Source: Yoonia maricola (GTDB taxonomy: Bacteria; Pseudomonadota; Alphaproteobacteria; Rhodobacterales; Rhodobacteraceae). From it: a stretch of DNA of 64,000 nucleotides. Below, one piece after another: positions 1 to 9,390 of this stretch. Both the position numbers and the translations under genes were made by a program. The stretch's first letter is position 1; every line of letters starts with the position of its first letter. The notes under the pieces are model-generated. The model was not told where the DNA came from, did not search any database, and was given only the letters and a program-made list of their open reading frames with translations. The stretch lies in the NCBI RefSeq assembly GCF_002797915.1, contig NZ_PGTY01000002.1, positions 713,001 through 777,000 on the forward strand, written 5' to 3'.

Positions 1-347
1 GCGCGATGAACGACCTGATCCGGCCTGCGATGTATGAAGCATGGCATGATATTGTGCCGGTGGTGGAGCCTGCACCGGGGGTTGAACCTGCCAAATACGA
101 TATCGTTGGACCGGTGTGCGAAAGCGGCGATACCTTTGCAAAGGGGCGCGAGATGCCTGCAGTGCAAGCCGATGATCTGGTCGCCTTCCGCTCGGCCGGT
201 GCTTATGGTGCGGTAATGTCGTCGGAATATAATTCGCGTCCGTTGATCCCCGAGGTTCTGGTGGATGGCAATCAATTTGCAGTTATCCGCGCACGCCCTA
301 CCTATGAAGAAATGATTGCACGCGATACGGTGCCAGCGTGGTTATAA
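1..347 (+). CDS. lysA: Diaminopimelate decarboxylase, C-terminal part (5' end outside window)
   Basis: The frame is open from the left edge, so only about the last 114 residues are present. They hold the hallmark C-terminal segment of PLP-dependent diaminopimelate decarboxylase, VGPVCESGDTFAKGR. In this family the Cys and Glu of that motif come from the partner subunit and help bind substrate in the dimer. The enzyme makes L-lysine from meso-diaminopimelate. The end, near YEEMIARDTVPAWL, is also typical of alphaproteobacterial LysA. The stop is 43 bases before the probable start of the next gene. Family assignment is firm; the N-terminal barrel with the PLP lysine cannot be checked here. Confidence 0.88.
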   Translation, partial: AMNDLIRPAMYEAWHDIVPVVEPAPGVEPAKYDIVGPVCESGDTFAKGREMPAVQADDLVAFRSAGAYGAVMSSEYNSRPLIPEVLVDGNQFAVIRARPTYEEMIARDTVPAWL

Positions 348-390
348 TACACTCACCCCGCTCGCGCCGTATAAGCATAGGAGAAGCCCG

Positions 391-3018
391 CTGAAACATC
401 AGCAAGATCCGATGCGCCATTTGCGTTTTCCTGTCGTGGCCACCCGCGTTGGCATGGTGGCCGAACAGCTTGTGCGTGCCTTCTGGCCGTTGTGGACAGT
501 TGTATTTCTGATCCTCGCCCCGCTGATCATGGGGTGGCAGGATATTGCGCCGCTTGAGGTGTTTTGGGGCGCATCTGTTGCGGCTGTTATTGCGGTTTTG
601 GCGGCATTCGTCTGGGGCGCCCGCCGCTTTCGGGTACCCAGTGAGGCCGCAGCGCTGGAACGTGTCGATGCCGCAATGCCTGGTCGCCCGATTGCCGCAG
701 TCGCGGATACGCAAGCAATTGGCAGCGGCGATCCAGCGTCAGAGGGCGTCTGGCAAGCGCATATGCAGCGCATGGCTGAACGCACCAAAGAGGCGCGCGC
801 GGTTGAGCCTGATTTACGGGTGTCGGATCGCGACCCTTACGGTTTGCGGTTCATTGCGCTCTTGTTTTTTGTCGCAGCGTTGATGTTTGGATCGCTGTTC
901 CGCGTGACCTCCGTGGGTGAGATGGTGGGGGGAAGCGAACAGACCCTTGCGACTGGCCCTGTTTGGGAAGGCTGGGTGGAGCCGCCTGCTTATACGGGTC
1001 GACCGTCGATTTACCTCAACGATGTGCCTGCAGGCGACTTGCGGGTGCCAGAGGGTAGTCAGGTGACCCTGCGCCTATATGGCGAAGTTGGTGCTTTGAC
1101 TGTCGCCGAAACCGTTTCGGGGCGGGTGGATGAAATTGGGTCGGCCTCTGATGCGCAACAGCAGTTTGAGATCACTCAATCGGGTACGCTGACGATTGAT
1201 GGCGACAATGGCATCAGTTGGGATGTGACCGCTTTGGAGGATACTGTTCCAGAGGTTGATCTGACCGGCCCCATCGAAGCAGATGCCATGGGCGAGTTGT
1301 CACAGCCGTTCACCGCCTTTGATGATTACGGGGTGGAGTTCGGTACTGCGACGATCACGCTGGATCTTGCGCAGGTTGAACGTCGCCATGGTTTGGCCAT
1401 TGATCCTGACCCGATTGAACCGCTGGTGCTTGACCTGCCCATGCCATTCACCGGGGACCGGACCCAGTTTGATGAATTCCTGATTGATAACCTCAGCAAG
1501 CATCCTTTGGCAAACCTGCCGGTTACTTTGCAGTTTGAGGTGATCGACGCCGCCGAACAGACGGGGATGACAACTGCTGAGCCGATGATCCTGCCGGGAC
1601 GACGCTTCTTTCAGCCCTTCGCGCGGGCCATTATCGAACAGCGCCGTGATCTGATGTGGTCCAAGGCGAATGCTGGCAGGGTTAATCAGATATTGCGTGC
1701 CGTGTCGCATCGCCCCGAAGGGTTGTTTTCGAATGAGACCACCTATCTGCGGCTGCGCACGATTATTCGTCGCCTCGATAACTTTGAAGAGGTCGGGCTG
1801 ACTGACGACGTGCAGGATGAAATCGTCGAGGCCCTTTGGGAACTGGCTGTGCAGTTAGAGGATGGCCGCCTTGCTGATGCCCGCGAACGTCTGCGCCGTG
1901 CGCAAGAACGGCTGGCCGAAGCGATGCGCAATGGTGCCTCGGACGAGGAAATCGCCGAGTTGATGCAGGAATTGCGTGAGGCGACGGATGACTATCTGCG
2001 TATGTTGGCCGAAGAGGCCGAGCCTAATGATGGCACAGATCAGGCCGATAATGGTCAGCAAGGCCAGGAAATGGGCATGGATGAATTGCAGGCCCTGATG
2101 GACCGCATTGAGGAGTTGATGCAAGAGGGCCGCATGGCCGAGGCGCAAGAGCTGATGGAACAGCTTAACCAGATGATGGAGAACATGCGCGTCACCCAAG
2201 GCGAAGGTGGCGATGGCCCGCCCTCGCCCGGAGAGCAGTCGATGCAGGACCTTGCCGATACGTTGCGCGAACAAGAAGAGCTGTCAGATGACAGTTTCAG
2301 CGATTTGCAGGAACAATTCGGCCCCGGTGAACAAGGCCAGCAGCAGCCCGGACAGCAAGGTCAGCAAGGGCAAGAACCGGGCACACAGCCCGGCCAGCAG
2401 GGCAACCAAGGCAGTGAGCCCGGTCAGGGTGGCCAGCAAGGTCAAGGGCAGGGTGTGGGCGAGAACGGCGAAAATGGAGAACAGCGTGGCGATGGCGCAG
2501 GCGGTGAAGGCGATCCGCGCAGCCTTGCCGACCGTCAGCAAGCCTTGCGCAATGAATTGCAACGCCAGCGTGATGGTCTGCCCAACCTTGATGGCGAAGC
2601 AGGTGAGACTGCCCGCCGGTCGCTTGAGCGCGCCGATAATGCAATGGAAGGGGCCGAGGATGCGCTGCGTGAGGGCGACCTAGCCGAAGCGATCGACAGG
2701 CAGGCGGAAGCCATGGATGCCCTGCGCAATGGCATGCGCGAACTTGGGCAGGCCATGGCAGAAAACCAGAATGCAGAGCCCGGTCAGGGTTCTGAACAAG
2801 GCGAAGCCAATGGCCGACCCACCCCCGCCCAACGCGACCCACTGGGCCGTGAAATGGGCAATACCGGGCAGTTGGGCACGGACCAAGAGCTGCTTGGCAC
2901 CGGTGATATCAATCGACGCGCAGAAGAGCTGCTTGATGAAATTCGCAGGCGTTCTGCAGAGCAGCAACGCCCCGAGATTGAGCGCGATTATCTGCGCCGT
3001 CTGCTGGATCAGTTCTAA
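391..3018 (+). CDS. TIGR02302/DUF4175 family membrane protein with Q/G-rich tail
   Basis: A large alphaproteobacterial protein of unknown function. Three hydrophobic segments lie near the N-terminus (around FWPLWTVVFLILAPLIMGW, a second about 20 residues on, and a third near residue 160). A periplasmic-looking beta-rich region follows, then an acidic helical region and a low-complexity Gln/Gly/Glu tract at about residues 640-710, the signature of TIGR02302. It sits just after lysA. Start choice: AGGAG at 379-383 is 7 bases before an in-frame CTG at 391, giving MKHQQDPMRHLRFP. The next in-frame ATG is at 412 and has no comparable ribosome site, and a TTG at 316 would overlap lysA. The start is therefore uncertain between 391 and 412; the family call is solid. 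Confidence 0.82.
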   Translation: MKHQQDPMRHLRFPVVATRVGMVAEQLVRAFWPLWTVVFLILAPLIMGWQDIAPLEVFWGASVAAVIAVLAAFVWGARRFRVPSEAAALERVDAAMPGRPIAAVADTQAIGSGDPASEGVWQAHMQRMAERTKEARAVEPDLRVSDRDPYGLRFIALLFFVAALMFGSLFRVTSVGEMVGGSEQTLATGPVWEGWVEPPAYTGRPSIYLNDVPAGDLRVPEGSQVTLRLYGEVGALTVAETVSGRVDEIGSASDAQQQFEITQSGTLTIDGDNGISWDVTALEDTVPEVDLTGPIEADAMGELSQPFTAFDDYGVEFGTATITLDLAQVERRHGLAIDPDPIEPLVLDLPMPFTGDRTQFDEFLIDNLSKHPLANLPVTLQFEVIDAAEQTGMTTAEPMILPGRRFFQPFARAIIEQRRDLMWSKANAGRVNQILRAVSHRPEGLFSNETTYLRLRTIIRRLDNFEEVGLTDDVQDEIVEALWELAVQLEDGRLADARERLRRAQERLAEAMRNGASDEEIAELMQELREATDDYLRMLAEEAEPNDGTDQADNGQQGQEMGMDELQALMDRIEELMQEGRMAEAQELMEQLNQMMENMRVTQGEGGDGPPSPGEQSMQDLADTLREQEELSDDSFSDLQEQFGPGEQGQQQPGQQGQQGQEPGTQPGQQGNQGSEPGQGGQQGQGQGVGENGENGEQRGDGAGGEGDPRSLADRQQALRNELQRQRDGLPNLDGEAGETARRSLERADNAMEGAEDALREGDLAEAIDRQAEAMDALRNGMRELGQAMAENQNAEPGQGSEQGEANGRPTPAQRDPLGREMGNTGQLGTDQELLGTGDINRRAEELLDEIRRRSAEQQRPEIERDYLRRLLDQF

Positions 3019-3028
3019 GCCGAAGTGA

Positions 3029-3580
3029 TTAGTTCCAGAACGCTATTGAAGAGGACGCGATAATCTCGTCCTCTATGGCCAGCGTCATCGCGCTCCAATC
3101 GACGCCGATACTGTCGCCTGTCGGCAGAAGGTCTGCTTCACCATCCAATGCATAGACCGTTATCGTATATTCGTGACGTGATCCCGGCGGCGAACAGGGC
3201 GGCGTATATCCGGTACGTCTGGTGTCTTTGTCTGCCCCTTCATCCCCGATGGATGCCGGGTTGCCGCGCGGCAGACTGGTTGTCTCTGGGGGAATGTTCC
3301 ATAGCAGCCAATACTGGCTGGGTTCATCTACGCCTTCGATCCTGCCTTGGGGGTAGTGATGCATAATCAATGCAAAGCTTTTGGTCCCCTCGGGCGCGTT
3401 CATCCATTCGAGTGGTGGTGTGACGCCATCTCCGCCATCGCGCGTGCATTTCAGGTCGGCTGGCAGGTCACCGCCATCGGTGAGCGCGGGGCTTGTCAGA
3501 ACGAAAGCGTCTTGTGCTGTTGCCTGTGCTGCAAGAATGCAAAACGCAAACGCCCGGCCAAGGTGTGAGATCATTGCCAA
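3029..3580 (-). CDS. YbhB/YbcL (PEBP) family protein, secreted
   Basis: A protein of about 183 residues with an N-terminal signal peptide (hydrophobic stretch ending near AQATAQ) and a phosphatidylethanolamine-binding-protein fold: the DGGDGVTPPLEW segment and the later SFALIMHHYP and HEYTITVYALD segments are the conserved PEBP core. Bacterial homologues (YbhB, YbcL) have no firmly known ligand. The strongest ribosome site, GGAGGG at 3587-3592, is 6 bases before a TTG at 3580, so the TTG start is preferred over the ATG at 3574. It lies downstream of the zinc-ribbon gene on the same strand, 140 bases away. The family is confident; the role is not known. Confidence 0.85.
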   Translation of the reverse strand: MAMISHLGRAFAFCILAAQATAQDAFVLTSPALTDGGDLPADLKCTRDGGDGVTPPLEWMNAPEGTKSFALIMHHYPQGRIEGVDEPSQYWLLWNIPPETTSLPRGNPASIGDEGADKDTRRTGYTPPCSPPGSRHEYTITVYALDGEADLLPTGDSIGVDWSAMTLAIEDEIIASSSIAFWN

Positions 3581-3720
3581 AACATGCCCTCCATGATGCT
3601 TATCGTGGGTGGTGGGAACGCTGGTCGCAATGGCACCCTAGCCCGGCCAGCGGCAGATTGCCGACTATCGGTTAATGTTCGCGTATTGGATCAACGGCTG
3701 CCGCTGCCCGGCAACACCCC

Positions 3721-4551
3721 TCAACCGGATGTCAGCCCACTGATCATTTCGTTTAGCGCCAGACGCAGTTTGTCGACCGTGATGACGTAAGAGGCCATAA
3801 TGTCCGTCGTCTGCGGCAGGTTTTCGGTGATCTGATCGGCAAAGATATAGGGCAAGATCAGAATGGCCAGAACGATCAGGATGAAAAAGAAGCCACGCCG
3901 GAAGCCCTTGCGCTGGACGGCTTCTTCCTTTTCGGCCTCGGTCAGACCAGAGGTATCATTGGCTTGTGCGCGGGCCCGCAATGTGGCGTTGATTTCATTG
4001 ATTGATGGCACGGTCCGCAAATGTGCAGCGTCCGCGCTGTCCTCTGCGGCGGTGTTTGGCGGCGCTTTACCACCTTTCGATGTGCCGCCTTCGTCAACGG
4101 TCATTTGTGCAATGCGCTGACGTGTTTCATCGGCGGTGACGGGTGCCGCTGGTTTAGCGGCCTCTGTTGAAGGTGGTTTGGCGATTGCGCTGGTTGTCGC
4201 CGCGGCTGTTCCAAGCGCGGCTTCCTCGCGCAGGATGTTTGCGACAGCATCATCCAAAGGTTTCCGCTGCGGCGCAGGGGCTGGTTTGGCCTCTTCGACG
4301 TCCACTTCAGCGGGTGTTTCGGCGGCAACCTCATCGTCCGCGGCAGCGTCAGGCGCCTCTGTTTCTTCAACAGGTTCTGAAGGCTCGCTCGCTGCAGCCA
4401 CGGTGGCCTGCTCACGGCCCGGCACGGTTGGCTTTTCGGTCTGAAACCACGACTGCTGGCAGTTCGAACACTGCACATCACGTCCGCCCGGCGGGATCGC
4501 ATCATCCGAGACTTCGTATTGCGCGTCGCAATTGGGGCAAATCAGCCTCAT
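3721..4551 (-). CDS. MJ0042-type zinc-ribbon, single-pass membrane protein
   Basis: The first 40 residues carry two CxxC pairs (CPNCDAQY and CSNCQQSW), the MJ0042 zinc-ribbon pattern. A long low-complexity Ala/Glu/Pro linker follows, then one membrane segment (GFFFILIVLAILILPYIFA, about residues 219-237) and a short C-terminal domain. The layout is that of the alphaproteobacterial zinc-ribbon proteins often found beside ftsE/ftsX. It is divergent from ftsE, with about 165 bases between. The protein is probably a cytoplasmic metal-binding head tethered to the inner membrane, but its function is unknown. Confidence 0.85.
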   Translation of the reverse strand: MRLICPNCDAQYEVSDDAIPPGGRDVQCSNCQQSWFQTEKPTVPGREQATVAAASEPSEPVEETEAPDAAADDEVAAETPAEVDVEEAKPAPAPQRKPLDDAVANILREEAALGTAAATTSAIAKPPSTEAAKPAAPVTADETRQRIAQMTVDEGGTSKGGKAPPNTAAEDSADAAHLRTVPSINEINATLRARAQANDTSGLTEAEKEEAVQRKGFRRGFFFILIVLAILILPYIFADQITENLPQTTDIMASYVITVDKLRLALNEMISGLTSG

Positions 4552-4716
4552 GATAAAATTCCTTCTGCCCTGCGTTTTCGCTAACGTCTTGTTATCACCG
4601 GGGTCAATTTATCAATGGTTGCGCTAAACGCAAAGGTTTTGCGCAAGCGACCGCCGCAGACATTGAAACCTGTTGCAGATTTGGGCAGAAGAGCGGGGGA
4701 ATGCAGGGGAAGCGCC

Positions 4717-5391
4717 GTGATTGAACTGGATAACGTGTCTTATGGATATGCAGGTAACGCGCTTTTTTCCCAATTGTCACTGACACTTGCGCCCGGATCG
4801 TTTCATTTTCTGACAGGTCCTTCTGGTGCGGGTAAAACCACGCTCTTGCGATTGTGTTACGCTGATTTACGCGCAAAACGCGGCAAGGTCCGCATTTTTG
4901 GCGAAGATGCGGGCGCACTGAACCGTGATGCCGTGGCCATGTCTCGGCGCCGCATTGGGGTGGTGCATCAGGATTGTCAGTTCCTTGATCACCTTAGCAT
5001 TGCGGAAAATATCGCCCTGCCGCTGACCGTGTCAGACCGTGCGCATGAGGCTGCAGGTAATCTTGAAGAACTGTTGAATTGGGTGGGTCTGGCACCGCAG
5101 GCAGGCCAGTTACCGCCTGAATTATCAGGTGGGGAACGTCAGCGCGCGGCCTTGGCCCGTGCTGTGATTATATCCCCCGATGTGATCATTGCCGATGAAC
5201 CCACCGGTAATGTGGATTGGGAGATGTCGCAGCGTATCCTGAGCCTGCTGATTGAGCTGAATAAGATGGGCAAGACGATCCTGATCGCAACCCACGACTT
5301 GACCATGATCAGGGCTGCAAAATCGGATGTCAGCGCGCGTATCCTGCGCCTCAAGGATGGACAGCTGGCTCAGGCGGGGGCCGAGCTATGA
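4717..5391 (+). CDS. ftsE: Cell division ATP-binding protein FtsE
   Basis: ABC-type ATPase of 224 residues, matching the usual FtsE length. Walker A is GPSGAGKTT, the signature is LSGGERQRAALARA, and Walker B is VIIADEPTGNVD followed by the switch histidine in IATHDLT. FtsE pairs with FtsX at the division site and controls peptidoglycan hydrolases from the cytoplasmic side. The start is the GTG at 4717 with AGGGGA at 4705-4710 six bases upstream; the open frame extends back to an ATG at 4615, but that stretch shows no family similarity. It overlaps ftsX by ATGA, which implies translational coupling. Confidence 0.94.
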   Translation: MIELDNVSYGYAGNALFSQLSLTLAPGSFHFLTGPSGAGKTTLLRLCYADLRAKRGKVRIFGEDAGALNRDAVAMSRRRIGVVHQDCQFLDHLSIAENIALPLTVSDRAHEAAGNLEELLNWVGLAPQAGQLPPELSGGERQRAALARAVIISPDVIIADEPTGNVDWEMSQRILSLLIELNKMGKTILIATHDLTMIRAAKSDVSARILRLKDGQLAQAGAEL

Positions 5392-6281
5392 AGCCGCTTC
5401 TTGATCTGATCGTTGGCAATCCTTTGGCCGACCGCGCCGTTCCGCAAACCGGTGTGACAGCGCGGTTGACCGTATTTGTTGCCGCTGTGATGGCCTTTCT
5501 CGCCGTCATCGCGTTGGCTGTGTCGCTGACCACCAATCGTGTGGCCAGCCTTTGGGCTGACGAACTTGCACAGTCTGCCACGCTGCGCTTGCCTGCAGAT
5601 CCGGCGACGGCAGATGCGCTGTTGCTGTCCGCATTGGAGGTCTTGGAGACGACGCCGGGCATCAGCACTGTCCGCGCCTTATCGCAGGACGAACAGCAAG
5701 CCTTGCTGGAACCTTGGTTTGGCCCTGATCTGCCCCTTGATGCACTGCCGGTGCCGCAACTCATCGAAATCGTGGCCGATGGTGAAGGTTATGACGCGGA
5801 CGGGCTGCGTGCCCGCCTTGAGGGGCAGGTCCCCGGAGCCGTTTTGGATGACCATACTGCATGGCGCGAACCGCTGCTAAAGGCAGCCAGCCGTGTGCGG
5901 TTGATCGGCTGGACGGTTATACTGCTGATTGGGGCCACCGTTGCGGCCATGATTACGCTGGCCGCACAAGCCGCTCTTGCTGGCAACGTGCAGGTGATCA
6001 GTGTCTTAAGATTGGTGGGGGCCACTGACACCTATATCGCGCGCGCCTTTGTGCGCCGCTTTACCTTGCGCGCCGGGGCTGGGGCGATTGCTGGATCAAT
6101 CCTTGGGGTTGCTGTCTTGTCGCTGATGCCGAAGGGCGACGCCACTGGCAGCCTGTTGCTGGGTGTGGGCTTTGAAGGGGCAGAATGGCTCTGGCCCTTG
6201 TTCATCCCGACTTTGGCTGCGATTGTCGCGTTCTTTGCGACCCGTGCGGCGGCGTTTCGCAGGCTGAGGGAGCAAACATGA
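5388..6281 (+). CDS. ftsX: Cell division protein FtsX
   Basis: Membrane partner of FtsE, 297 residues. One membrane segment lies near residues 23-45, followed by an extracytoplasmic domain with the ECD features of FtsX (TPGISTVRALSQDEQ). Three more hydrophobic segments make up the C-terminal half, which includes the conserved VLRLVGATDTYIARAFVRRF segment. It transmits FtsE ATP turnover to periplasmic murein hydrolase regulators. The start overlaps the ftsE stop (ATGA at 5388) and its own stop overlaps the plsC start in the same way at 6278, so ftsE, ftsX and plsC form one tightly coupled operon. Confidence 0.94.
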   Translation: MKPLLDLIVGNPLADRAVPQTGVTARLTVFVAAVMAFLAVIALAVSLTTNRVASLWADELAQSATLRLPADPATADALLLSALEVLETTPGISTVRALSQDEQQALLEPWFGPDLPLDALPVPQLIEIVADGEGYDADGLRARLEGQVPGAVLDDHTAWREPLLKAASRVRLIGWTVILLIGATVAAMITLAAQAALAGNVQVISVLRLVGATDTYIARAFVRRFTLRAGAGAIAGSILGVAVLSLMPKGDATGSLLLGVGFEGAEWLWPLFIPTLAAIVAFFATRAAAFRRLREQT

Positions 6282-7006
6282 GCAACGCAATCCAATGGGT
6301 CCGCTCTTTGATTTTCAACGCGCAGATGTATGTCGCGATGCTTGTGATCGGGATCATCTATTTGCCCGCTGCAATCTGGTCTGCCGATGGCGCGGTGGCC
6401 GGGTGCCACGCCTATTGCCGCTATATCCGGTGGAGCGCGGGGTGGATCATCGGCCTCAAGTCCGAAATCCGGGGTGATCCACCGACCGATGAGGTCATGG
6501 TTGCGCCAAAGCATCAGTCTTTCCTTGATGTGCTAATGATCTATGGCGCGATGCCGCGGGGCAAATTCATCTTCAAGGAGATCCTCAAATACGCGCCTAT
6601 CATTGGTCAGTTCGGTTTGCGCATCGGTTGTATCCCGGTTGATCGTGGTAAGCGGGGGCAGGCGATCAAACAGATGGTGGCGGATGTACGCGCCGGGCGT
6701 GCGCACCCCGGTCAGTTGATCATCTATCCGCAAGGCACGCGGATAGCCCCCGGTGTGAAGGCACCCTATAAGATCGGCACCGGCGCGCTGTACCGCGAGT
6801 TGGGACAGCCTGTTGTGCCGGTCGCTACGAATGTGGGTGTCTACTGGCCCAAACGCGGCGTGATGCGCAAACCGGGTACGGCCGTATTTGAGTTTCTGCC
6901 GCGGATTGAGCCTGGGCTTGAGGTTGATGAATTCATGACGCGGCTGGAACATGATATCGAGACGGCCTCGGACCGACTGAACAAAGAGGCGGGGTTTCAT
7001 GGCTGA
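6278..7006 (+). CDS. plsC: 1-acyl-sn-glycerol-3-phosphate acyltransferase
   Basis: A 242-residue membrane acyltransferase that acylates lysophosphatidic acid to phosphatidic acid. It has an N-terminal hydrophobic segment, the catalytic HX4D motif as KHQSFLD (H79, D84), the glycerol-phosphate binding stretch around GCIPVDRGKRGQ, and the YPQGTR motif. The start is the ATG at 6278 inside the ftsX stop; the open frame runs back to 6185 within ftsX but has no family support there. It is third in the ftsE-ftsX operon and overlaps the next gene by 8 bases. Confidence 0.92.
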   Translation: MSNAIQWVRSLIFNAQMYVAMLVIGIIYLPAAIWSADGAVAGCHAYCRYIRWSAGWIIGLKSEIRGDPPTDEVMVAPKHQSFLDVLMIYGAMPRGKFIFKEILKYAPIIGQFGLRIGCIPVDRGKRGQAIKQMVADVRAGRAHPGQLIIYPQGTRIAPGVKAPYKIGTGALYRELGQPVVPVATNVGVYWPKRGVMRKPGTAVFEFLPRIEPGLEVDEFMTRLEHDIETASDRLNKEAGFHG

Positions 7007-7607
7007 CCATGTGGTCAAGGATGTGACAGAGCTTGAGGCGCTTTATGGGACGCCTGGCAAAGCCTCTTTGATCAAGGTCGCCGCGCAGTTGACCCCACTT
7101 TATCGCAAATGGATCATGGCATCGCGGTTGTGCATCGTCTCGACCGTGGGGCCGGAAGGCACCGATGGCAGCCCGCGTGGAGATGATGGACCCGTGGTAC
7201 GGGAGTTGGATGCGCAGACCCTGCTTTTGCCCGATTGGCGTGGCAACAATCGGATGGATACGCTGCGCAATGTTGTCAGGGATGGGCGGATCAGCCTGAT
7301 GTTTATGATCCCCGGATCAAATAATGTGATCCGGGTGAATGGGACAGCGGTGGTGTCGCTGGACCCGGACTTACTGGGCGGGTTTGACCATAAGGGTCGT
7401 CAGCCCCGCAGTGTTGTCGTGATTACCATTGCTGAGGTCTATAGCCAATGTGCGCGTGCCTTGATGCGTGCGCGGACGTGGAGTTCGGACGACGAAAGTG
7501 TGGGTCTGCCGACCATCGGAGACCTGCTGGCTGAACAGGAAGCGGCATTTGATGGTGCCGCATACGATGCGGAATGGGCTGGTCGTGCCGAAAAGACGAT
7601 GTGGTAG
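6999..7607 (+). CDS. Pyridoxamine 5'-phosphate oxidase family protein
   Basis: A 202-residue split-barrel flavin-binding protein. The segments CIVSTVGPEGTDGSPRGD, LLLPDWRGNNRMDTLRNV and RISLMFMIPG match the pyridoxamine-phosphate-oxidase-like subfamily often labelled MSMEG_1061. Members bind FMN or F420; the substrate is unknown and this is not PdxH itself. It overlaps the end of plsC by 8 bases and is the last gene of the ftsE operon, ending back to back with the convergent M50-like gene: the two stop codons are adjacent at 7605-7610. Confidence 0.85.
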   Translation: MADHVVKDVTELEALYGTPGKASLIKVAAQLTPLYRKWIMASRLCIVSTVGPEGTDGSPRGDDGPVVRELDAQTLLLPDWRGNNRMDTLRNVVRDGRISLMFMIPGSNNVIRVNGTAVVSLDPDLLGGFDHKGRQPRSVVVITIAEVYSQCARALMRARTWSSDDESVGLPTIGDLLAEQEAAFDGAAYDAEWAGRAEKTMW

Positions 7608-8279
7608 CTAGCGCAGTGTCAGGTTGCTACTGCGCCCCAGGACATGCCGGATGCACCACCAGATGATCACGAGGCTGATGACCAGCCAAAGCCCGCCCCA
7701 CATGACTGTCGTGCCGCCAAACTCTTCTGCCAACATACGCGCGTCGGACCGCAGGTTGGACCGTGCGATGGTATCGCTGAAGATATCAAAGGGGACATAG
7801 ATCATGCTGGTCAGGCCGATCACCCGCAGGATCATATCGTTGATGTTGTGGTTCAGCATGACAGCGGCTGCGATCATCGCAAGGCCGGTACCAATGGTAA
7901 AACAAAGCGCGAAAACCTCACGCACGTAAAACCCCGCAATGATCAGGATTATAACACCTGTCAACGCCATGACCTGTCGATCCAGCTTGGTCTTTGTTGC
8001 AGCGATGAGAAGCGCAACGCCGATCAGAAGTGACCCCAGATAGCCCGCCGTGAGCGTCCAAAAGCGGCTGCCGCCGCGGCTCAAGACAAGGCCGCCTTGA
8101 TCGGCAGAAACCGAGAGGCTGACGACTTCACCGCCCGTCAGTAAGGTTGCGATGGCGTGTGAGGCTTCATGGAAAAAGACGATGAGGATTTTGAGTGGGA
8201 TCAGGGCCTGCGTCTGCCAGAAGGCAAAGACCGCCGCGGTCAGCAGCAAAAGCTGCCAGTGCCCTTTGAGAATGCGCAA
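7608..8279 (-). CDS. M50-family (site-2 protease-like) membrane metallopeptidase
   Basis: A 223-residue polytopic membrane protein. The zinc-protease motif HExxH appears as FFHEASHAIATLLTGGEV inside a hydrophobic segment, as in M50B-type intramembrane proteases. At least five further hydrophobic stretches follow, and an Asp near YVPFDIFSD could be the third zinc ligand. The start is a TTG at 8279, two bases past the accA stop on the same strand; there is no good internal ATG ahead of the HEASH motif. Expression is therefore probably coupled to accA. The substrate is unknown. Confidence 0.78.
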   Translation of the reverse strand: MRILKGHWQLLLLTAAVFAFWQTQALIPLKILIVFFHEASHAIATLLTGGEVVSLSVSADQGGLVLSRGGSRFWTLTAGYLGSLLIGVALLIAATKTKLDRQVMALTGVIILIIAGFYVREVFALCFTIGTGLAMIAAAVMLNHNINDMILRVIGLTSMIYVPFDIFSDTIARSNLRSDARMLAEEFGGTTVMWGGLWLVISLVIIWWCIRHVLGRSSNLTLR

Positions 8280-8281
8280 GC

Positions 8282-9244
8282 CTAGGCCGCAAGCCCTTTT
8301 GAGCCCAACGCAAGATATTTGCTGCGCCTATCCGCGCGCAGTTTCTCACCAGACAGATCACGCAACTCGTTCACCATCGTCACCAATGCTGCGCCGACAG
8401 CCTTGATCGCGGCCTCTGGGTCACGGTGTGCCCCGCCTTCGGGTTCAGGGATGATCCGGTCGCAGACCCCGAGTTCATGAAGGTCCTTTGAGGTCAGACG
8501 CAGCGCTTCGGCGGATTCGCGCATTTTCTCGGCGTCTTTCCATAGGATCGACGCGCAGCCTTCGGGGCTGATCACAGAATAGATCGAATGCTCTAACATC
8601 GCGACGCGGTTGGCGGATGCGAATGCGACAGCACCGCCAGAGCCGCCTTCGCCGATCACAACGCTGATCAGGGGCACTTGCAACTCAAGACATTTCTCGG
8701 TCGAGCGCGCAATCGCCTCGGATTGCCCACGCTCTTCCGCGCCTTTGCCGGGATAGGCGCCGGGGGTGTCGACCAGGGTGATCACGGGTAGGCCAAACCG
8801 GTTTGCAAGCTCCATCAGACGGATGGCTTTGCGGTATCCTTCGGGGCGGGCCATGCCGAAATTACGCTCGATCCGGGATTTGGTGTCGTTGCCTTTCTCG
8901 TGACCGATCACCATGACGCTGATGCCATCAAGGCGCGCGAGGCCACCCATCACGGACAGGTCGTCGGCGAAGTTCCGATCGCCAGCCAGCGGCGTATATT
9001 CAGTGAAAAGCGCATTGATATAATCTTGACAATGGGGGCGTTCCGCATGACGGGCCACCTGGCATTTGCGCCAAGGCGTAAGGTCCGCATAAAGCGATTT
9101 CAGGAGGTCAGACGCCTTTTTGTCCAGCGCGGCGGCCTCTTTGTCCACGTCCATTTCCGGGTTCTCGCGTGCCATCGCGCGCAGCTCTTCGGCTTTGCCT
9201 TCGATCTCTGCCAGTGGTTTTTCAAAATCGAGGTATTGGATCAT
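8282..9244 (-). CDS. accA: Acetyl-CoA carboxylase carboxyltransferase subunit alpha
   Basis: A 320-residue subunit of the heterotetrameric carboxyltransferase that moves CO2 from biotin to acetyl-CoA, the committed step of fatty-acid synthesis. Recognisable segments are [17 protein letters not shown] at the start, the crotonase-fold core [20 protein letters not shown], and [16 protein letters not shown]. The length is standard. The start is the ATG at 9244; the frame stays open to 9355 without family similarity. AAGG lies roughly ten bases upstream. The M50-like gene follows almost without a gap. Confidence 0.95.
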   Translation of the reverse strand: MIQYLDFEKPLAEIEGKAEELRAMARENPEMDVDKEAAALDKKASDLLKSLYADLTPWRKCQVARHAERPHCQDYINALFTEYTPLAGDRNFADDLSVMGGLARLDGISVMVIGHEKGNDTKSRIERNFGMARPEGYRKAIRLMELANRFGLPVITLVDTPGAYPGKGAEERGQSEAIARSTEKCLELQVPLISVVIGEGGSGGAVAFASANRVAMLEHSIYSVISPEGCASILWKDAEKMRESAEALRLTSKDLHELGVCDRIIPEPEGGAHRDPEAAIKAVGAALVTMVNELRDLSGEKLRADRRSKYLALGSKGLAA

Positions 9245-9390
9245 GAATGCGGACCTTTTGCATGCGTTCATGGATATATGGCGTAAGGGTGCGGCAAGTG
9301 CAACGGCGGTGGGTTGCCACAATTTTGCCATTTGCATTGCCCTATAACGCGCCACACAGTTTTAGAATGTTGCAGAAACAGGAATTCAAT

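Noticed and set aside
2300..2560. Internal repeats in the Q/G-rich part of the TIGR02302 gene
   Set aside because: They encode the low-complexity tract normal for this family; not a separate repeat element.
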